A DNA stretch of 64,000 bases from Acetobacter ghanensis (GCF_001499675.1 NZ_LN609302.1:776896-840895), one strand, 5' to 3'; counted from the stretch's first letter, positions 50,207 to 58,657 are shown. Notes: a model not told the origin generated them from the sequence alone. Program-made: numbers and translations.

Positions 50207-51185
50207 AATTGAATCTGTTGGGCATCGTTCGCAAAAAAAGCTTCACCAGCGAAAGCTAGATGTGAAATTTGATCTTGTAACAGGCGGATTTGGCCCCGAT
50301 GGCAAGGACAGCCTGATGCTGTCAGGCCACCGTGTTCGATGCCATATTACAAATGCGGGAATGTCCACTGGCTCGTCCCTTTCGCTTCGTATTGAAGGGA
50401 TGGACTTGAGCGAAATGAACCGAATGTGCGTCATTCGTGCACGCATGACATGGCAAAATGCCAATAAAATTACTCTGCTTGCTGGAGACGATACATCGCC
50501 TAAGTCTGTGATCTTTTCCGGATACGTTACCGCTGCGTTCGTGGATTTTACTGGCGCACCAAATGTGGCCTTCCAAGTCGAGGCGAATAATCTTTGTTTG
50601 TCGGCGGCCTCTGCTATGCCGCCCATATCGTTCAATGGCCCGGCAGCGTTTCAAACCATTGCCTCCGCCATTTGCGGCGCGATGGGGTGGACGCTCCTAA
50701 ACCATGGCGTGAAGGCCGTCTTCCCCAGCTATTATGGGTGTGGCGACCCAAGAAGCGCGATGGAGCGCCTTTGTCTGTCGGTAAAGGCAGATTTCCATTT
50801 GGACGAAGACCTAAAAACCCTTCATGTTTGGCCCCACGATTACGCTTATAAAGCCGATGATGTAGGGGTTGATATGCCCTATATCAGTGCGAAAAGCGGC
50901 CTCATCGGCTACCCCGCCTACAGTGATGCGGGCGTTCTGTTCGAATGCCTGTTCAACCCCAATATCCGGTACAACTCCCCCCTTCGACTTAAGAGCGATT
51001 ACGCTCCGGCTGGGTGGGTTGATAACCAGAATGGGCAGGTGCCAGCCCAGACCTCTCCGGCCAATGGCATATGGTTGCCGTACATCATCGAACACAACCT
51101 TGAATCAGAAGTGCCGGACGGTCAGTGGACAACCTTTGTGGGAGCAACGCGCGGTGACAACCCAGCAAACTTCAAACTCGGGTAA
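50199..51185 (+). CDS. Baseplate hub protein
   Basis: 328 aa. KLDVKFDLVTGGFGPDGKDS, LSLRIEGMDLSEMNRM, SVIFSGYVTAAFVDFTGAPN, and CLSVKADFHLDEDLKTLHVW, fitting the gpD/gp27-like hub on which the spike sits. Followed by the spike gene, which begins 31 bases before its stop. Confidence 0.8.
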   Translation: MSEIESVGHRSQKKLHQRKLDVKFDLVTGGFGPDGKDSLMLSGHRVRCHITNAGMSTGSSLSLRIEGMDLSEMNRMCVIRARMTWQNANKITLLAGDDTSPKSVIFSGYVTAAFVDFTGAPNVAFQVEANNLCLSAASAMPPISFNGPAAFQTIASAICGAMGWTLLNHGVKAVFPSYYGCGDPRSAMERLCLSVKADFHLDEDLKTLHVWPHDYAYKADDVGVDMPYISAKSGLIGYPAYSDAGVLFECLFNPNIRYNSPLRLKSDYAPAGWVDNQNGQVPAQTSPANGIWLPYIIEHNLESEVPDGQWTTFVGATRGDNPANFKLG

Positions 51186-51816
51186 TCTTCCCGGGTCTTG
51201 GCAGCGGCCAGACGGAGCTTCCGGTTTCAATACCACCAATGCCGCAATCCGCCGCATCCTCTCCATGATCGGCGCAGACACTCTGGTGCAGGTCAAGGCG
51301 GTGCATGGCGCGGGGCTGGAGCCGGTCGGCACGGTGGACGTGCAGATTATGGTCCACCAGCAGGACGGGGCAGGGCGGACGGTGCCGCACGGCATTATCT
51401 ACGGCATTCCCTACTTTCGCCTACAGGGCGGCACGCGGGCGGTTATCTGCGACCCGGCTGTGGGGGACATTGGCGCGCTCATTGTGTGCGGGCGGGACAT
51501 ATCGGGCGTAAAGGCCAACCGCGCCCCGTCCGCCCCCGGCAGCTTCCGCCAGCATGATTATGCGGATGCGCTGTACATCGGCGGCTTCCTCAATGGCGCT
51601 CCGGCTGAATATATCGGCTGGGTTGGGGGCGATGTGCACGTCAAGACAGCGGGCAAGTTCGTGGTGGATGCCTCCGAGTGCGATATTAACTGCACGGTTA
51701 ATGTGGCCGGGGCAGTGACGGCTACCGGGGATGTTAAAGCGGGGAGTATCAGTCTGGACAGTCACAAGCATTCGGGTGTGCAGACGGGGAATGGGAATAC
51801 TGGGGGGCCGGAGTAA
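51154..51816 (+). CDS. Baseplate spike protein (Gp138/gpV-like)
   Basis: 220 aa from GTG 51154 (GGGAG upstream). GFNTTNAAIRRILSMIGADT and VKAVHGAGLEPVGTVDVQIM lead to an OB-like domain (RAVICDPAVGDIGALIVCGR), a beta-helix with Gly/Asp turns, and the end SHKHSGVQTGNGNTGGPE, whose HxH is a typical metal-binding spike tip. It punctures the outer membrane. The longer open frame to 50869 is a shadow. Confidence 0.85.
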   Translation: MTTQQTSNSGNLPGSWQRPDGASGFNTTNAAIRRILSMIGADTLVQVKAVHGAGLEPVGTVDVQIMVHQQDGAGRTVPHGIIYGIPYFRLQGGTRAVICDPAVGDIGALIVCGRDISGVKANRAPSAPGSFRQHDYADALYIGGFLNGAPAEYIGWVGGDVHVKTAGKFVVDASECDINCTVNVAGAVTATGDVKAGSISLDSHKHSGVQTGNGNTGGPE

Positions 51817-51875
51817 AGCCGCCATATTGCAATTAGCAAAGAACAGCCGCATATCGCCGCGTGGAGAAAACAAGA

Positions 51876-52376
51876 ATGACAGACGATAAAGATTTTGCTC
51901 TGTGGCTGGCGAAAGAAAAAAGGGCGCTCGCAGACGCGGGATACCAAGAAACGGTGGCCTCGTTCGATAGGATTAAGGGAAGGTTGGGCGCGGTCCTGCC
52001 GCTATCCGTCACCCTTACAACGGCATCTTTGGCTGGAGCCTTTTCCCAGCGGGAATACTCCATTGTCTGCGCGTTTCTTGCTCTGGGCTTTGGGGTTACA
52101 AGCGCTTTGTGCGCGGCAGGCCTCTACTCCACTACCCTTATATCCAAAAATGTAGGGCCAGATGGTGTAGACACCATTCTATCTGACGTGCCCGAGCGAG
52201 ACGAAGAGCATGCCGCCTTGTGGTTGGCCTACACTGCGTCTTACATCACGGCGGAAAATACTAAAACCATTGGCAGAGACAGGCGTTGGCTTAAGGCCGC
52301 GTGGGTGTCCCTAAGCCTGACGCCTATCGTGTCATTTCTTCTTTCCATCGCCTGTGGAGGATGGGGCTCGTTTTAA
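51876..52376 (+). CDS. Membrane accessory protein in the baseplate operon
   Basis: 166 aa. Soluble N-terminal helix (DKDFALWLAKEKRALADAGY), then three hydrophobic segments (GAVLPLSVTLTTASLAGAF, YSIVCAFLALGFGVTSALCA, VSLSLTPIVSFLLSIACGG). Not a known structural protein; probably a moron acting on the host membrane, perhaps exclusion. GGAG precedes ATG 51876. Confidence 0.6.
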   Translation: MTDDKDFALWLAKEKRALADAGYQETVASFDRIKGRLGAVLPLSVTLTTASLAGAFSQREYSIVCAFLALGFGVTSALCAAGLYSTTLISKNVGPDGVDTILSDVPERDEEHAALWLAYTASYITAENTKTIGRDRRWLKAAWVSLSLTPIVSFLLSIACGGWGSF

Positions 52377-52484
52377 GGCAGAATCACCAACGAACGCTCC
52401 AGAGGATCGCTTCACACTTTGGATGATAGAAGCGGGGTTCGGACGCTGTGGCTGCGGTGCTGGTGCGGGCTTTTTATCGGTCAT
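52332..52484 (-). CDS. 50-aa Pro/Lys-rich hypothetical protein
   Basis: MTDKKPAPAPQPQRPNPASI then KRSSGAFVGDSALKRAPSST, disordered in appearance. GGAAGGGAATCC precedes the ATG. Its leader (52485-52520) resembles the leader of the Cas2-like gene at 42238-42275, sharing GTACTGGCAGG and the GGAAGG-AATCC ribosome site. Convergent overlap with the membrane gene. Confidence 0.5.
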   Translation of the reverse strand: MTDKKPAPAPQPQRPNPASIIQSVKRSSGAFVGDSALKRAPSSTGDGKKK

Positions 52485-52530
52485 GCGGATTCCCTTCCAC
52501 ATCATCCTGCCAGTACCCACCCCACCCCAA

Positions 52531-52650
52531 AAGGTACACAGATGGGGAACATCTTCCCTTGTACCCGCGCGCGGTTTTTGGCATAGTTCCTCTACCGTTG
52601 CGCGGTCTGTGCAGATACCGCTTGTACCCGGTACCTTTTTGCAGTAGTTT
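52531..52650 (+). promoter_or_regulatory. Late promoter-like elements C and B (baseplate operon)
   Basis: Element C: AAGGTACACA (52531-52540) and TTGTAC (52559-52564), 17-base spacer, CATAGT (52582-52587). Element B: TTGTAC (52622-52627), 17-base spacer, TAGTTT (52645-52650), inside TTGTACCCGGTACCTTT, which matches element A at 29428. A terminator and then the W-like gene follow. Confidence 0.55.
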
Positions 52651-52676
52651 TTTCCTAATCTCTCACAAGTCTATCA

Positions 52677-52700
52677 GCCGTCCTTTTGGGCGGCTTTTTT
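52677..52700 (+). terminator. Terminator just before the W/J baseplate operon
   Basis: Stem GCCGTCC (52677-52683), loop TTTT, GGGCGGC (52688-52694), then six T. It ends 12 bases before the ATG at 52712, as the terminator at 29487-29510 does before the terminase genes. Confidence 0.78.
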
Positions 52701-52711
52701 GTTGGTGGCGC

Positions 52712-53065
52712 ATGAACACGATCCTTCTTGACCGGAGCACGTGGGACTTGCTGCTTGACCACGATGGCAACATTGCTGTGGCCTCCAGCGCCTATGCGGT
52801 CGGGCAGGATATTTCCTCTGCCGTGCGGGTGTTTCAGGGCGAGTGCTATTACGACACGGCGCAGGGGCTGCCCTACCTGACCAACATACTGGGCAAGAAC
52901 CAGTCTCTTTCCGTCTTTCAAACGCAGGTTGAGCAGACTGCCGCAGCCGTGCCGGACGTGGCCGAGGCCCGCTGCATGGTCTCCGGCATGAGCTATGACC
53001 GCGCGCTTTCTGGCGCAATTCTCTACACCACCACAGACGGGACCACCAGCAATGTCGGGCTCTGA
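52712..53065 (+). CDS. Baseplate wedge protein, gpW/gp25-like
   Basis: 117 aa. LLDRSTWDLLLDHDGNIAVA, AYAVGQDISSAVRVFQGECY, and LPYLTNILGKNQSLSVFQTQ are typical of wedge proteins related to T4 gp25 and P2 gpW. It is directly before the J-like gene, overlapping it by 14 bases. Confidence 0.8.
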   Translation: MNTILLDRSTWDLLLDHDGNIAVASSAYAVGQDISSAVRVFQGECYYDTAQGLPYLTNILGKNQSLSVFQTQVEQTAAAVPDVAEARCMVSGMSYDRALSGAILYTTTDGTTSNVGL

Positions 53066-54266
53066 TTACGGCACAACATCAGTACCAGCGCCGTCTTTTA
53101 CGGATGCGGGGTTTGTGGCCCCAGCTGAAAGCGACATGCTAACCGGCGTGTTGGCGGACATGAACGCGGCAATGGGTGGCAACCTGAACACTGGCCTGTC
53201 CACCCCACAGGGCCAGCTTGCTATGTCTCTCACGGCCATTCTGGGGGATGCCTATGACCAGATGCTTGCCATCTTCAACGGCGTGGACCCCGACCGGGCA
53301 TTCGGTCGTATGCAGGACGCCATTGGCAATATCTATTTCATCAGTCGCAAGGGTGCGACAGCTACGGTTGTTACCGTTACCTGCATCGGGGCCGCTGGGG
53401 CTGTGGTGCCGGAAGGAACGCTCATTCAGGATGGGAGCGGGAATTATTACGCCGCAGATGGTACTATCACGCTGGATGCAACGGGCGCTGGAATAGGCTC
53501 CTTCTCCTGCACCACTAAGGGCGTGATCTACTGCCCCGCCAATAGCGTGTCTGTTTATCAGTCAGTCACGGGCCTGACATCGGTCAATAACCCGGTGGCC
53601 GGCGTGACGGGGAGTGCGGAGGAAGGGCGACAGGCGTTTGAAGCCCGGCGCAAGGCAACGGTAGAGGGCAATGCCATTGGTTCCCTCAACGCCATCGCCG
53701 GCGCAGTGCTGTCCGTTGACGGGGTGACAGACGCCTACGTGACCGACAACAGCACGGATGCAGCAGTAACGACTGGCGGCGTATCCATTGCGGCCCATAG
53801 CCTATACGTGTGCGTGAACGGCGGCACGGACGAGGATGTGGCTCTGGCCATCATCAGCAAAAAGCCGCCCGGCTGCGGCTACACGGGCACAACCAGCGTA
53901 ACCGTGACCGATCCGAACAGCGCCTACCATACGCCACCAACCTATACCGTGCAGTTCACGCGGGCCACGGATACGCCAGTCTTTTTTGCCGTAACGCTGG
54001 AGAAGAACAGCGGCGTTCCGTCAACTGCTGCGGCAGACGTACAGGCGGCCATTCTGGCGGCTTTTGATGGTATGGAAGGCTCCCAGATCGGGCAAACGCT
54101 CTATGCCAGCAGCTTTTATGCAGCCGTTGCGGCCCTTGGGTCATGGGTAAAGATTGTAGAGATCACCATCGGCACCGCGGCCAGCCCGACCGGTTTTACC
54201 GCTGCCATGAACATCGACCAGATTCCAACGCTTGAGACGGGCAACATAGCCGTTACGGTGAGCTAG
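53052..54266 (+). CDS. Baseplate protein J-like
   Basis: 404 aa. LSTPQGQLAMSLTAILGDAY, GATATVVTVTCIGAAGAVVP, GTLIQDGSGNYYAADGTIT, GSAEEGRQAFEARRKATVEG, and the end IPTLETGNIAVTV: full gpJ/Mu gp47 wedge pattern. ATG 53052 gives MSGSDYG; the next gene's GTG overlaps its stop. Confidence 0.9.
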   Translation: MSGSDYGTTSVPAPSFTDAGFVAPAESDMLTGVLADMNAAMGGNLNTGLSTPQGQLAMSLTAILGDAYDQMLAIFNGVDPDRAFGRMQDAIGNIYFISRKGATATVVTVTCIGAAGAVVPEGTLIQDGSGNYYAADGTITLDATGAGIGSFSCTTKGVIYCPANSVSVYQSVTGLTSVNNPVAGVTGSAEEGRQAFEARRKATVEGNAIGSLNAIAGAVLSVDGVTDAYVTDNSTDAAVTTGGVSIAAHSLYVCVNGGTDEDVALAIISKKPPGCGYTGTTSVTVTDPNSAYHTPPTYTVQFTRATDTPVFFAVTLEKNSGVPSTAAADVQAAILAAFDGMEGSQIGQTLYASSFYAAVAALGSWVKIVEITIGTAASPTGFTAAMNIDQIPTLETGNIAVTVS

Positions 54267-54838
54267 TGCAGAACGTCAGCCAGACCATTCTTTCGCAATA
54301 CGCGAACAGTCCGGCCATATGCTCGTTTATCGAGGCGTGGAACCAGATGCTGGACCCGGCCACGCAGATAGATGACTGGTACAGCCTTGTCTGGAACGTG
54401 CAGACGGCGCAGGGCTATGGGCTGGACGTATGGGGCCGCATTGTCGGGGTCTCGCGTATCCTGAGCATATCGGCGTCCGAATACCTCGGCTTCCGCGAGG
54501 CTAACGACCTGACGGAAGAGGGTTTTGATCAGGCCCCATGGTATCGGGGGGTAGATGCCACGAGCAATTACCGCCTGTCTGATGATGGCTACCGCCAGCT
54601 TATCTATGCCAAGGCTCTGGCCAATATCTCCGATGGCTCAATCCTGTCTCTGAACAAGATCCTCACAACCCTGTTTGCAGGCCAAGGTGATGCTTATGTG
54701 CAGGACAATGCCGACATGAGCATGACTTACGTGTTCAAGTTCGTGCCAACGGATGTTCAGGTCAGCATCATCCAGAACAGCGGTGTATTGCCCCGTCCTG
54801 CGGGGGTGTCTGTTTCTTACTCCATTCAGAGCGAATAA
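54266..54838 (+). CDS. DUF2612 tail protein
   Basis: 190 aa from GTG 54266. ILSQYANSPAICSFIEAWNQ, YGLDVWGRIVGVSR, LGFREANDL and YRQLIYAKALANISDGSILS are the DUF2612 pattern, a P2 gpI-like wedge-end protein that links baseplate and fibres. Confidence 0.9.
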   Translation: MQNVSQTILSQYANSPAICSFIEAWNQMLDPATQIDDWYSLVWNVQTAQGYGLDVWGRIVGVSRILSISASEYLGFREANDLTEEGFDQAPWYRGVDATSNYRLSDDGYRQLIYAKALANISDGSILSLNKILTTLFAGQGDAYVQDNADMSMTYVFKFVPTDVQVSIIQNSGVLPRPAGVSVSYSIQSE

Positions 54839-54840
54839 CC

Positions 54841-55740
54841 ATGAAAAGCACAGATGACCGCAAGCTGTTTGGCACGCCCATTGGTGCAAGTGCCGCAGCG
54901 GGCAACATTGCCACCATCCCGCAAACGCAGGGCACGGCGGGTGATGGCACGGCCTCGGTGGCTCTTGGCTTTCCGCCGGAAACGTTTATTGCGCGCGCAG
55001 CCGGGGGCGAACCCCCGCGCGGGCAGGATATGAACGGCCTGCTCAACCTGCTTTCCAGCGCCATACAGGTGTTGCAGACAGGCTACCTTGGCCCGTTTGA
55101 TGCCACCTTTGCGCAGTCCATTGGCGGTTACCCGGCAGGAGCCATTGTGTCTGGTAGCACCCCCGGCACCTTCTGGGTCAGCACGGCAGATGCCAATGTT
55201 TCCACCCCCGGCGCAGACGGTGCAAGCTGGCAATCCCTGTTCAACGGCTACGCCACGCAGGCATGGGCAGAGGAGCGCTACGTCAAATCCGTTCCGTCCA
55301 CCGGACAGACGCGCATTACTAACCTCGTGGAGAACTCGGACGGGCGCGCGGTGTTCGGGGATGGCACAAATAATTCCGTTCTGGCTCTACTCTCTGACCT
55401 GCCAATGGCCTCTCCAGATTTACAGGTGCAGTCGTTTACAGTGACAGGGAGTAGTGCCGAGGCTCCTATTGTGACCAAGTTTCCGGTGGCTTTTAAGGCT
55501 GGGACGATTCCCGAGGTATGGTTGCAAATCAACCCAGAACCAACAGGCGGAAAATGGGCGCGAGTAGCAACCGTTGTGCAAACCGAAAACTCTGGCGGCA
55601 CTTACTCTCAAGAGATAGACAACACTGGGTTCACGTGGGGCGGTACTTTTATAGGCGGCTATGGAACTAGCTATGCCGGGGGCGGCAATTCTGTTGAACC
55701 TTACGTTCTTACGGTATTAGCTATTGGAGAAAAACAATGA
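54841..55740 (+). CDS. Tail fibre protein
   Basis: 299 aa. The N-terminus (KLFGTPIGASAAAGNIATIP, then GFPPETFIARAAGGEPPRGQ) is the standard baseplate-binding part of fibres in this phage type; the C-terminal 110 residues (SFTVTGSSAEAPIVTKFPVA onward) form a different, probably receptor-binding, domain ending TVLAIGEKQ. ATGA coupled to the next gene. Confidence 0.82.
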   Translation: MKSTDDRKLFGTPIGASAAAGNIATIPQTQGTAGDGTASVALGFPPETFIARAAGGEPPRGQDMNGLLNLLSSAIQVLQTGYLGPFDATFAQSIGGYPAGAIVSGSTPGTFWVSTADANVSTPGADGASWQSLFNGYATQAWAEERYVKSVPSTGQTRITNLVENSDGRAVFGDGTNNSVLALLSDLPMASPDLQVQSFTVTGSSAEAPIVTKFPVAFKAGTIPEVWLQINPEPTGGKWARVATVVQTENSGGTYSQEIDNTGFTWGGTFIGGYGTSYAGGGNSVEPYVLTVLAIGEKQ

Positions 55741-56186
55741 GCGTTCTGGATGACCTGAAAGCTGCTTATCCTGCGCGCTATTATGCCAGTATGGATAAGC
55801 CCTGTGCATGGTACGATATGTGGAGTTGTATCTCCACGGATGGCCTTCCTGCCGCCAGCACCCTGTTTGCCATGACAGCAGACCAGTGGGCGGCAAAAGG
55901 CGGGAATACTGGCACGAAAAGCATGGCAGTGGAGAATGGTGCGCTGGTGGACTACACGCCGCCCGTTGTTCCAGTTCCCCTAAAAACGCAGGCTGCAACT
56001 GCGCAGGCATGGATACAGCAGCAGGCCAATCTTGCTGGCGCCATGGGGGAGGTTTTTACGGCGGACATGAAGGCATATGTGAAAGCCATTGCGGCTATTG
56101 CCAACGGCACGGACACCACCAGCACTGCATTACCCACGCAGCCTACGGACGTGATGACGACGACAAGCAGTACGTCTGCCACATAA
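55737..56186 (+). CDS. Tail fibre-associated / fibre assembly-type protein
   Basis: 149 aa. MSVLDDLKAAYPARYYASMD, WSCISTDGLPAASTLFAMTA, then a helical part (QAATAQAWIQQQANLAGAMG). It is small, follows the fibre gene and ends in a Thr/Ser-rich tail. By position a fibre chaperone or second fibre piece. Confidence 0.62.
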   Translation: MSVLDDLKAAYPARYYASMDKPCAWYDMWSCISTDGLPAASTLFAMTADQWAAKGGNTGTKSMAVENGALVDYTPPVVPVPLKTQAATAQAWIQQQANLAGAMGEVFTADMKAYVKAIAAIANGTDTTSTALPTQPTDVMTTTSSTSAT

Positions 56187-56211
56187 GACGCCGCAAGCTC
56201 TGACAAACCAT

Positions 56212-56236
56212 ACCGCCCAGTGAGGCGGTTTTTTTA
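56212..56236 (+). terminator. Terminator between fibre genes and lysis cassette
   Basis: Stem ACCGCC (56212-56217) with GGCGGT (56224-56229), followed by a run of T to 56235. It ends the fibre transcript 16 bases before the first lysis-cassette ATG. Confidence 0.8.
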
Positions 56237-56251
56237 TGCCCGGACAAAACC

Positions 56252-56731
56252 ATGACTGAAACACAGTGCGCAGCAGCCTGCGCGGCTGATGATGACCTGC
56301 GCGAAATTGTGGACAGCCACGCCCGCCGCCTTGATGGGCTGGAGGACGATGTGGATACACTCAAGTCTGGCCAGTCCGCCATGATGGAAAAGCTGATCTC
56401 TGTCGAGGCGCAGGGGCAGGAGCGCGAGCGCAACCGGGCCGTGGAGGCATCGGACACACGCAAGGCCCTAACCGACCTGACCAAACAGATTGCCGAACAC
56501 ACGGGCGCGCAAAAGCGCCAGAACCAGCTTGCCGAGGACAGCTTGCGGCGTTGGCGCAAACTTGCCGTTGTCGTTGGGTTGGCCTGCACCATTGGGGCTG
56601 CCGTAGGGTCCACGCTGCTTTCCGATCAGGAGGTGGCCAGTACCATCTGGGTGCGCTGGCTGCACCTGCGCGAGCCGTGGGACGTGGCGCAGGGGGGGCA
56701 GGCGGATGCCGCAAACCTCTCTACTCACTGA
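56252..56731 (+). CDS. Coiled-coil protein with C-terminal membrane span (lysis cassette)
   Basis: 159 aa. Residues 15-105 form a long coiled coil (REIVDSHARRLDGLEDDVDT, LKSGQSAMMEKLISVEAQGQ), then one membrane span (LAVVVGLACTIGAAVGSTLL). This layout occurs in the first gene of many lysis cassettes and could be a spanin-like or holin-accessory protein. Overlaps the endolysin gene by 26 bases. Confidence 0.62.
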   Translation: MTETQCAAACAADDDLREIVDSHARRLDGLEDDVDTLKSGQSAMMEKLISVEAQGQERERNRAVEASDTRKALTDLTKQIAEHTGAQKRQNQLAEDSLRRWRKLAVVVGLACTIGAAVGSTLLSDQEVASTIWVRWLHLREPWDVAQGGQADAANLSTH

Positions 56732-57140
56732 CCCCGTACAGGTTGCCGCACGCACCGCATGGGGTGAGGCGAGGGGCGAAGGCCCATCCGGCATGCAGGC
56801 CGTTCTGTGCGCGGGCATGAACCGGCTGTCCCGGCCCGCGTGGTGGGGTCACAACATTTGCGGCGTATTCCTCTGCCCGTGGCAGTTCTCATGCTGGAAC
56901 GACAACGACCCCAACCGGGAAAAGCTGCTGGCTGTGACCAGCGCGGACCCACAGTTCCAGACCGCCCTTGCGCTGGCCCAGCGCCTTGTGAGCGGCACCC
57001 TTACCGACATCACCAGCGGGGCAGACAGCTACTATGACACGCGCCTTCCGCACGCGCCTCCATGGGCTGCTCCCCGCTTCTATCGCTGCACGATTGGTCA
57101 CCATGCGTTTTACCGCGTGGGGCCTTTTGGAGAAGGATAA
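56706..57140 (+). CDS. Endolysin, SleB-type cell wall hydrolase
   Basis: 144 aa. QVAARTAWGEARGEGPSGMQ holds the catalytic Glu region of the Hydrolase_2/SleB family; AVLCAGMNRLSRPAWWG, CPWQFSCWNDNDPNR and FYRCTIGHHAFYRV complete the fold. It should cut peptidoglycan glycans. No signal peptide, so it needs a holin. Confidence 0.87.
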   Translation: MPQTSLLTDPVQVAARTAWGEARGEGPSGMQAVLCAGMNRLSRPAWWGHNICGVFLCPWQFSCWNDNDPNREKLLAVTSADPQFQTALALAQRLVSGTLTDITSGADSYYDTRLPHAPPWAAPRFYRCTIGHHAFYRVGPFGEG

Positions 57141-57144
57141 CCCT

Positions 57145-57498
57145 ATGGCTGATACGCCATCCCCCAAAGCTACAGCCGCCCAGACCGCAACGGCGGTAAC
57201 CGGCGGCCTGTCCCCCATTGCTCTCGCTCTTGCTCTGCCGCAGCCCGAGGCAACATGGGTGCTCTATGCCTGCGCTGTGTTTGCTGGCGCCGGATTTGCC
57301 GCAACGCAGATCCCGTTGCCCGCTAACCAGACCGGCAAGCTCTGGCTGCTGTACCGCATCATCAACTTCCTCGCCCTGAACTGGAAGTACGCAGCCAACG
57401 CGGCTCTTGCCCTGCGCTCCAGTGCGGCCGTCGCCAAAGCAAGCCCTCTGGCTGGCCCCGGTTCTGTTGTCACCATCCCCAAGGACGATACGAAATGA
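57145..57498 (+). CDS. Holin-like membrane protein
   Basis: 117 aa. Two hydrophobic segments: GGLSPIALALALPQPEATWV running into LYACAVFAGAGFAATQIPLP, and a weaker one near INFLALNWKYAANAALAL. Position right after the endolysin supports a holin, but the family is not certain. Confidence 0.6.
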   Translation: MADTPSPKATAAQTATAVTGGLSPIALALALPQPEATWVLYACAVFAGAGFAATQIPLPANQTGKLWLLYRIINFLALNWKYAANAALALRSSAAVAKASPLAGPGSVVTIPKDDTK

Positions 57499-58043
57499 AA
57501 AGCCTCTCCCGCCGCAGCTTCCTGCGCACGTCCGCCCTTGTGGGTGCGACTGCCCTAACCGCCTGCACGGTCGCCACTACGGGCAGCACAACTACCGTCA
57601 CTCTCAACACAGCCAAGGTGAAGGCTTACGGTCAGGCAGGCATTAACGCCATCGCCACCATTCTGAGCATCACGGCTATTTCTACTGCCATGGGCACGGC
57701 CGCCGTGGCTCTGATTGAGACGGCCGGAACGGCTCTTGCAGCCAGCCTGACAGCGTTCTCCAACGCAACCAACGGTACGCTGACCATCACGTATGATGAT
57801 ACGAACTGGAAAACCAAGGTCGATACGATCCTTGTGGACCTGAACAGCGTCGCCACGGCCCTGCGCTCCGGCCTGACTGCGGCTCAGTCCACCGTGACAA
57901 GTACAGTCATCAACGAGGCCATCACTGCCTTCAATGCCCTACTGACCGTGCTGGATGCGTTCATGGGGGTTCTGGGCATCAGCCTGTCCAGTGTGACGGA
58001 TGATCAGGAAGCGACCGCACTCAAGACGCTGGGGGCATCATGA
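57495..58043 (+). CDS. Tat-exported lipoprotein in the lysis cassette
   Basis: 182 aa. The N-terminus SLSRRSFLRTSALVGATALT ends in a lipobox (ALTAC), so it has a twin-arginine signal and a lipid-modified Cys near residue 24. The mature part is Ala/Thr-rich and helical, with no charged clusters. Possibly an outer-membrane spanin partner or a membrane-disrupting protein. ATGA coupled on both sides. Confidence 0.68.
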   Translation: MKSLSRRSFLRTSALVGATALTACTVATTGSTTTVTLNTAKVKAYGQAGINAIATILSITAISTAMGTAAVALIETAGTALAASLTAFSNATNGTLTITYDDTNWKTKVDTILVDLNSVATALRSGLTAAQSTVTSTVINEAITAFNALLTVLDAFMGVLGISLSSVTDDQEATALKTLGAS

Positions 58044-58138
58044 TCGGAATAGCAATCGGGGCAAGCGCCGTTGCGGGCGTAGCTGTTGGCGCAATCATCG
58101 GCTTTTTCTTCGCCGCCAGCATCAGTGCCAGCTGGTAA
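58040..58138 (+). CDS. 32-aa single-span peptide (lysis cassette)
   Basis: MIGIAIGASAVAGVAVGAII then GFFFAASISASW: a Gly/Ala-rich hydrophobic peptide. It overlaps the previous stop (ATGA) and the next start (TAATG). Such a peptide between lysis genes may be a pinholin or antiholin. Confidence 0.55.
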   Translation: MIGIAIGASAVAGVAVGAIIGFFFAASISASW

Positions 58139-58284
58139 TGACGCCGGACTTCGAGTGTGGAGCCATAGCCGGGGGCGCGTTTGTCGGCCTCGGCACTCTC
58201 CTGCTGGCGCTCATATGGCGCTGGCGAGCGAGCGCTGGCAGCTTCTGGGGACAACTTACGAAAGGGCAGGACGATGCGGATTAA
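58138..58284 (+). CDS. 48-aa membrane protein (lysis cassette)
   Basis: MTPDFECGAIAGGAFVGLGT and LLLALIWRWRASAG: one span, then a basic and polar tail. By location a candidate inner-membrane spanin or holin helper, paired with the lipoprotein gene that begins ten bases before its stop. Confidence 0.55.
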   Translation: MTPDFECGAIAGGAFVGLGTLLLALIWRWRASAGSFWGQLTKGQDDAD

Positions 58285-58657
58285 AGCGTTGGGCTGCCTG
58301 CTGGCTCTCTCTGCCTGCTCCACCGTTCCCATGCGGGCAAAGCATGACCTTATCGGTATGCCTCGCTCGGACCTCATCGCCTGCGCCGGGGTACCGGACA
58401 ACGTGGCCACCCTGCCAGATGGAGAAGTGCTGCAATGGCGGCAGGACCAGCAGGTGCAGGGGCCGTTTACGCTCAAGGGGCCAATGTCGCTGGAGCTTGA
58501 TTTGAGCGGTCACGGGACGTGCCACTTCGTCGCCCGGTTGCGGCAGGGGCGTGTGGCGCAGGTGGAATACACCGGGCCTAGCGGTACGCTTCTGGGGCCG
58601 TATTCTGCCTGTCGGCCTTTGGTGTTGGCTTGTGAGCGGCGCGCGAGGAAAGGCTAA
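58274..58657 (+). CDS. Small lipoprotein, possible outer-membrane spanin
   Basis: 127 aa. MRIKALGCLLALSACSTVPM is a type II signal with lipobox LSAC, Cys near residue 15. The mature part (HDLIGMPRSDLIACAGVPDN, PDGEVLQWRQDQQVQGPF) resembles small SmpA/OmlA-like outer-membrane lipoproteins. Start overlaps the end of the previous gene by eleven bases. Confidence 0.62.
   Translation: MRIKALGCLLALSACSTVPMRAKHDLIGMPRSDLIACAGVPDNVATLPDGEVLQWRQDQQVQGPFTLKGPMSLELDLSGHGTCHFVARLRQGRVAQVEYTGPSGTLLGPYSACRPLVLACERRARKG

Noticed and set aside
50869..51153. N-terminal extension of the spike gene back to 50869
   Set aside because: This part lies fully inside the hub gene in another frame and is not protein-like; GTG 51154 with GGGAG fits the family N-terminus.
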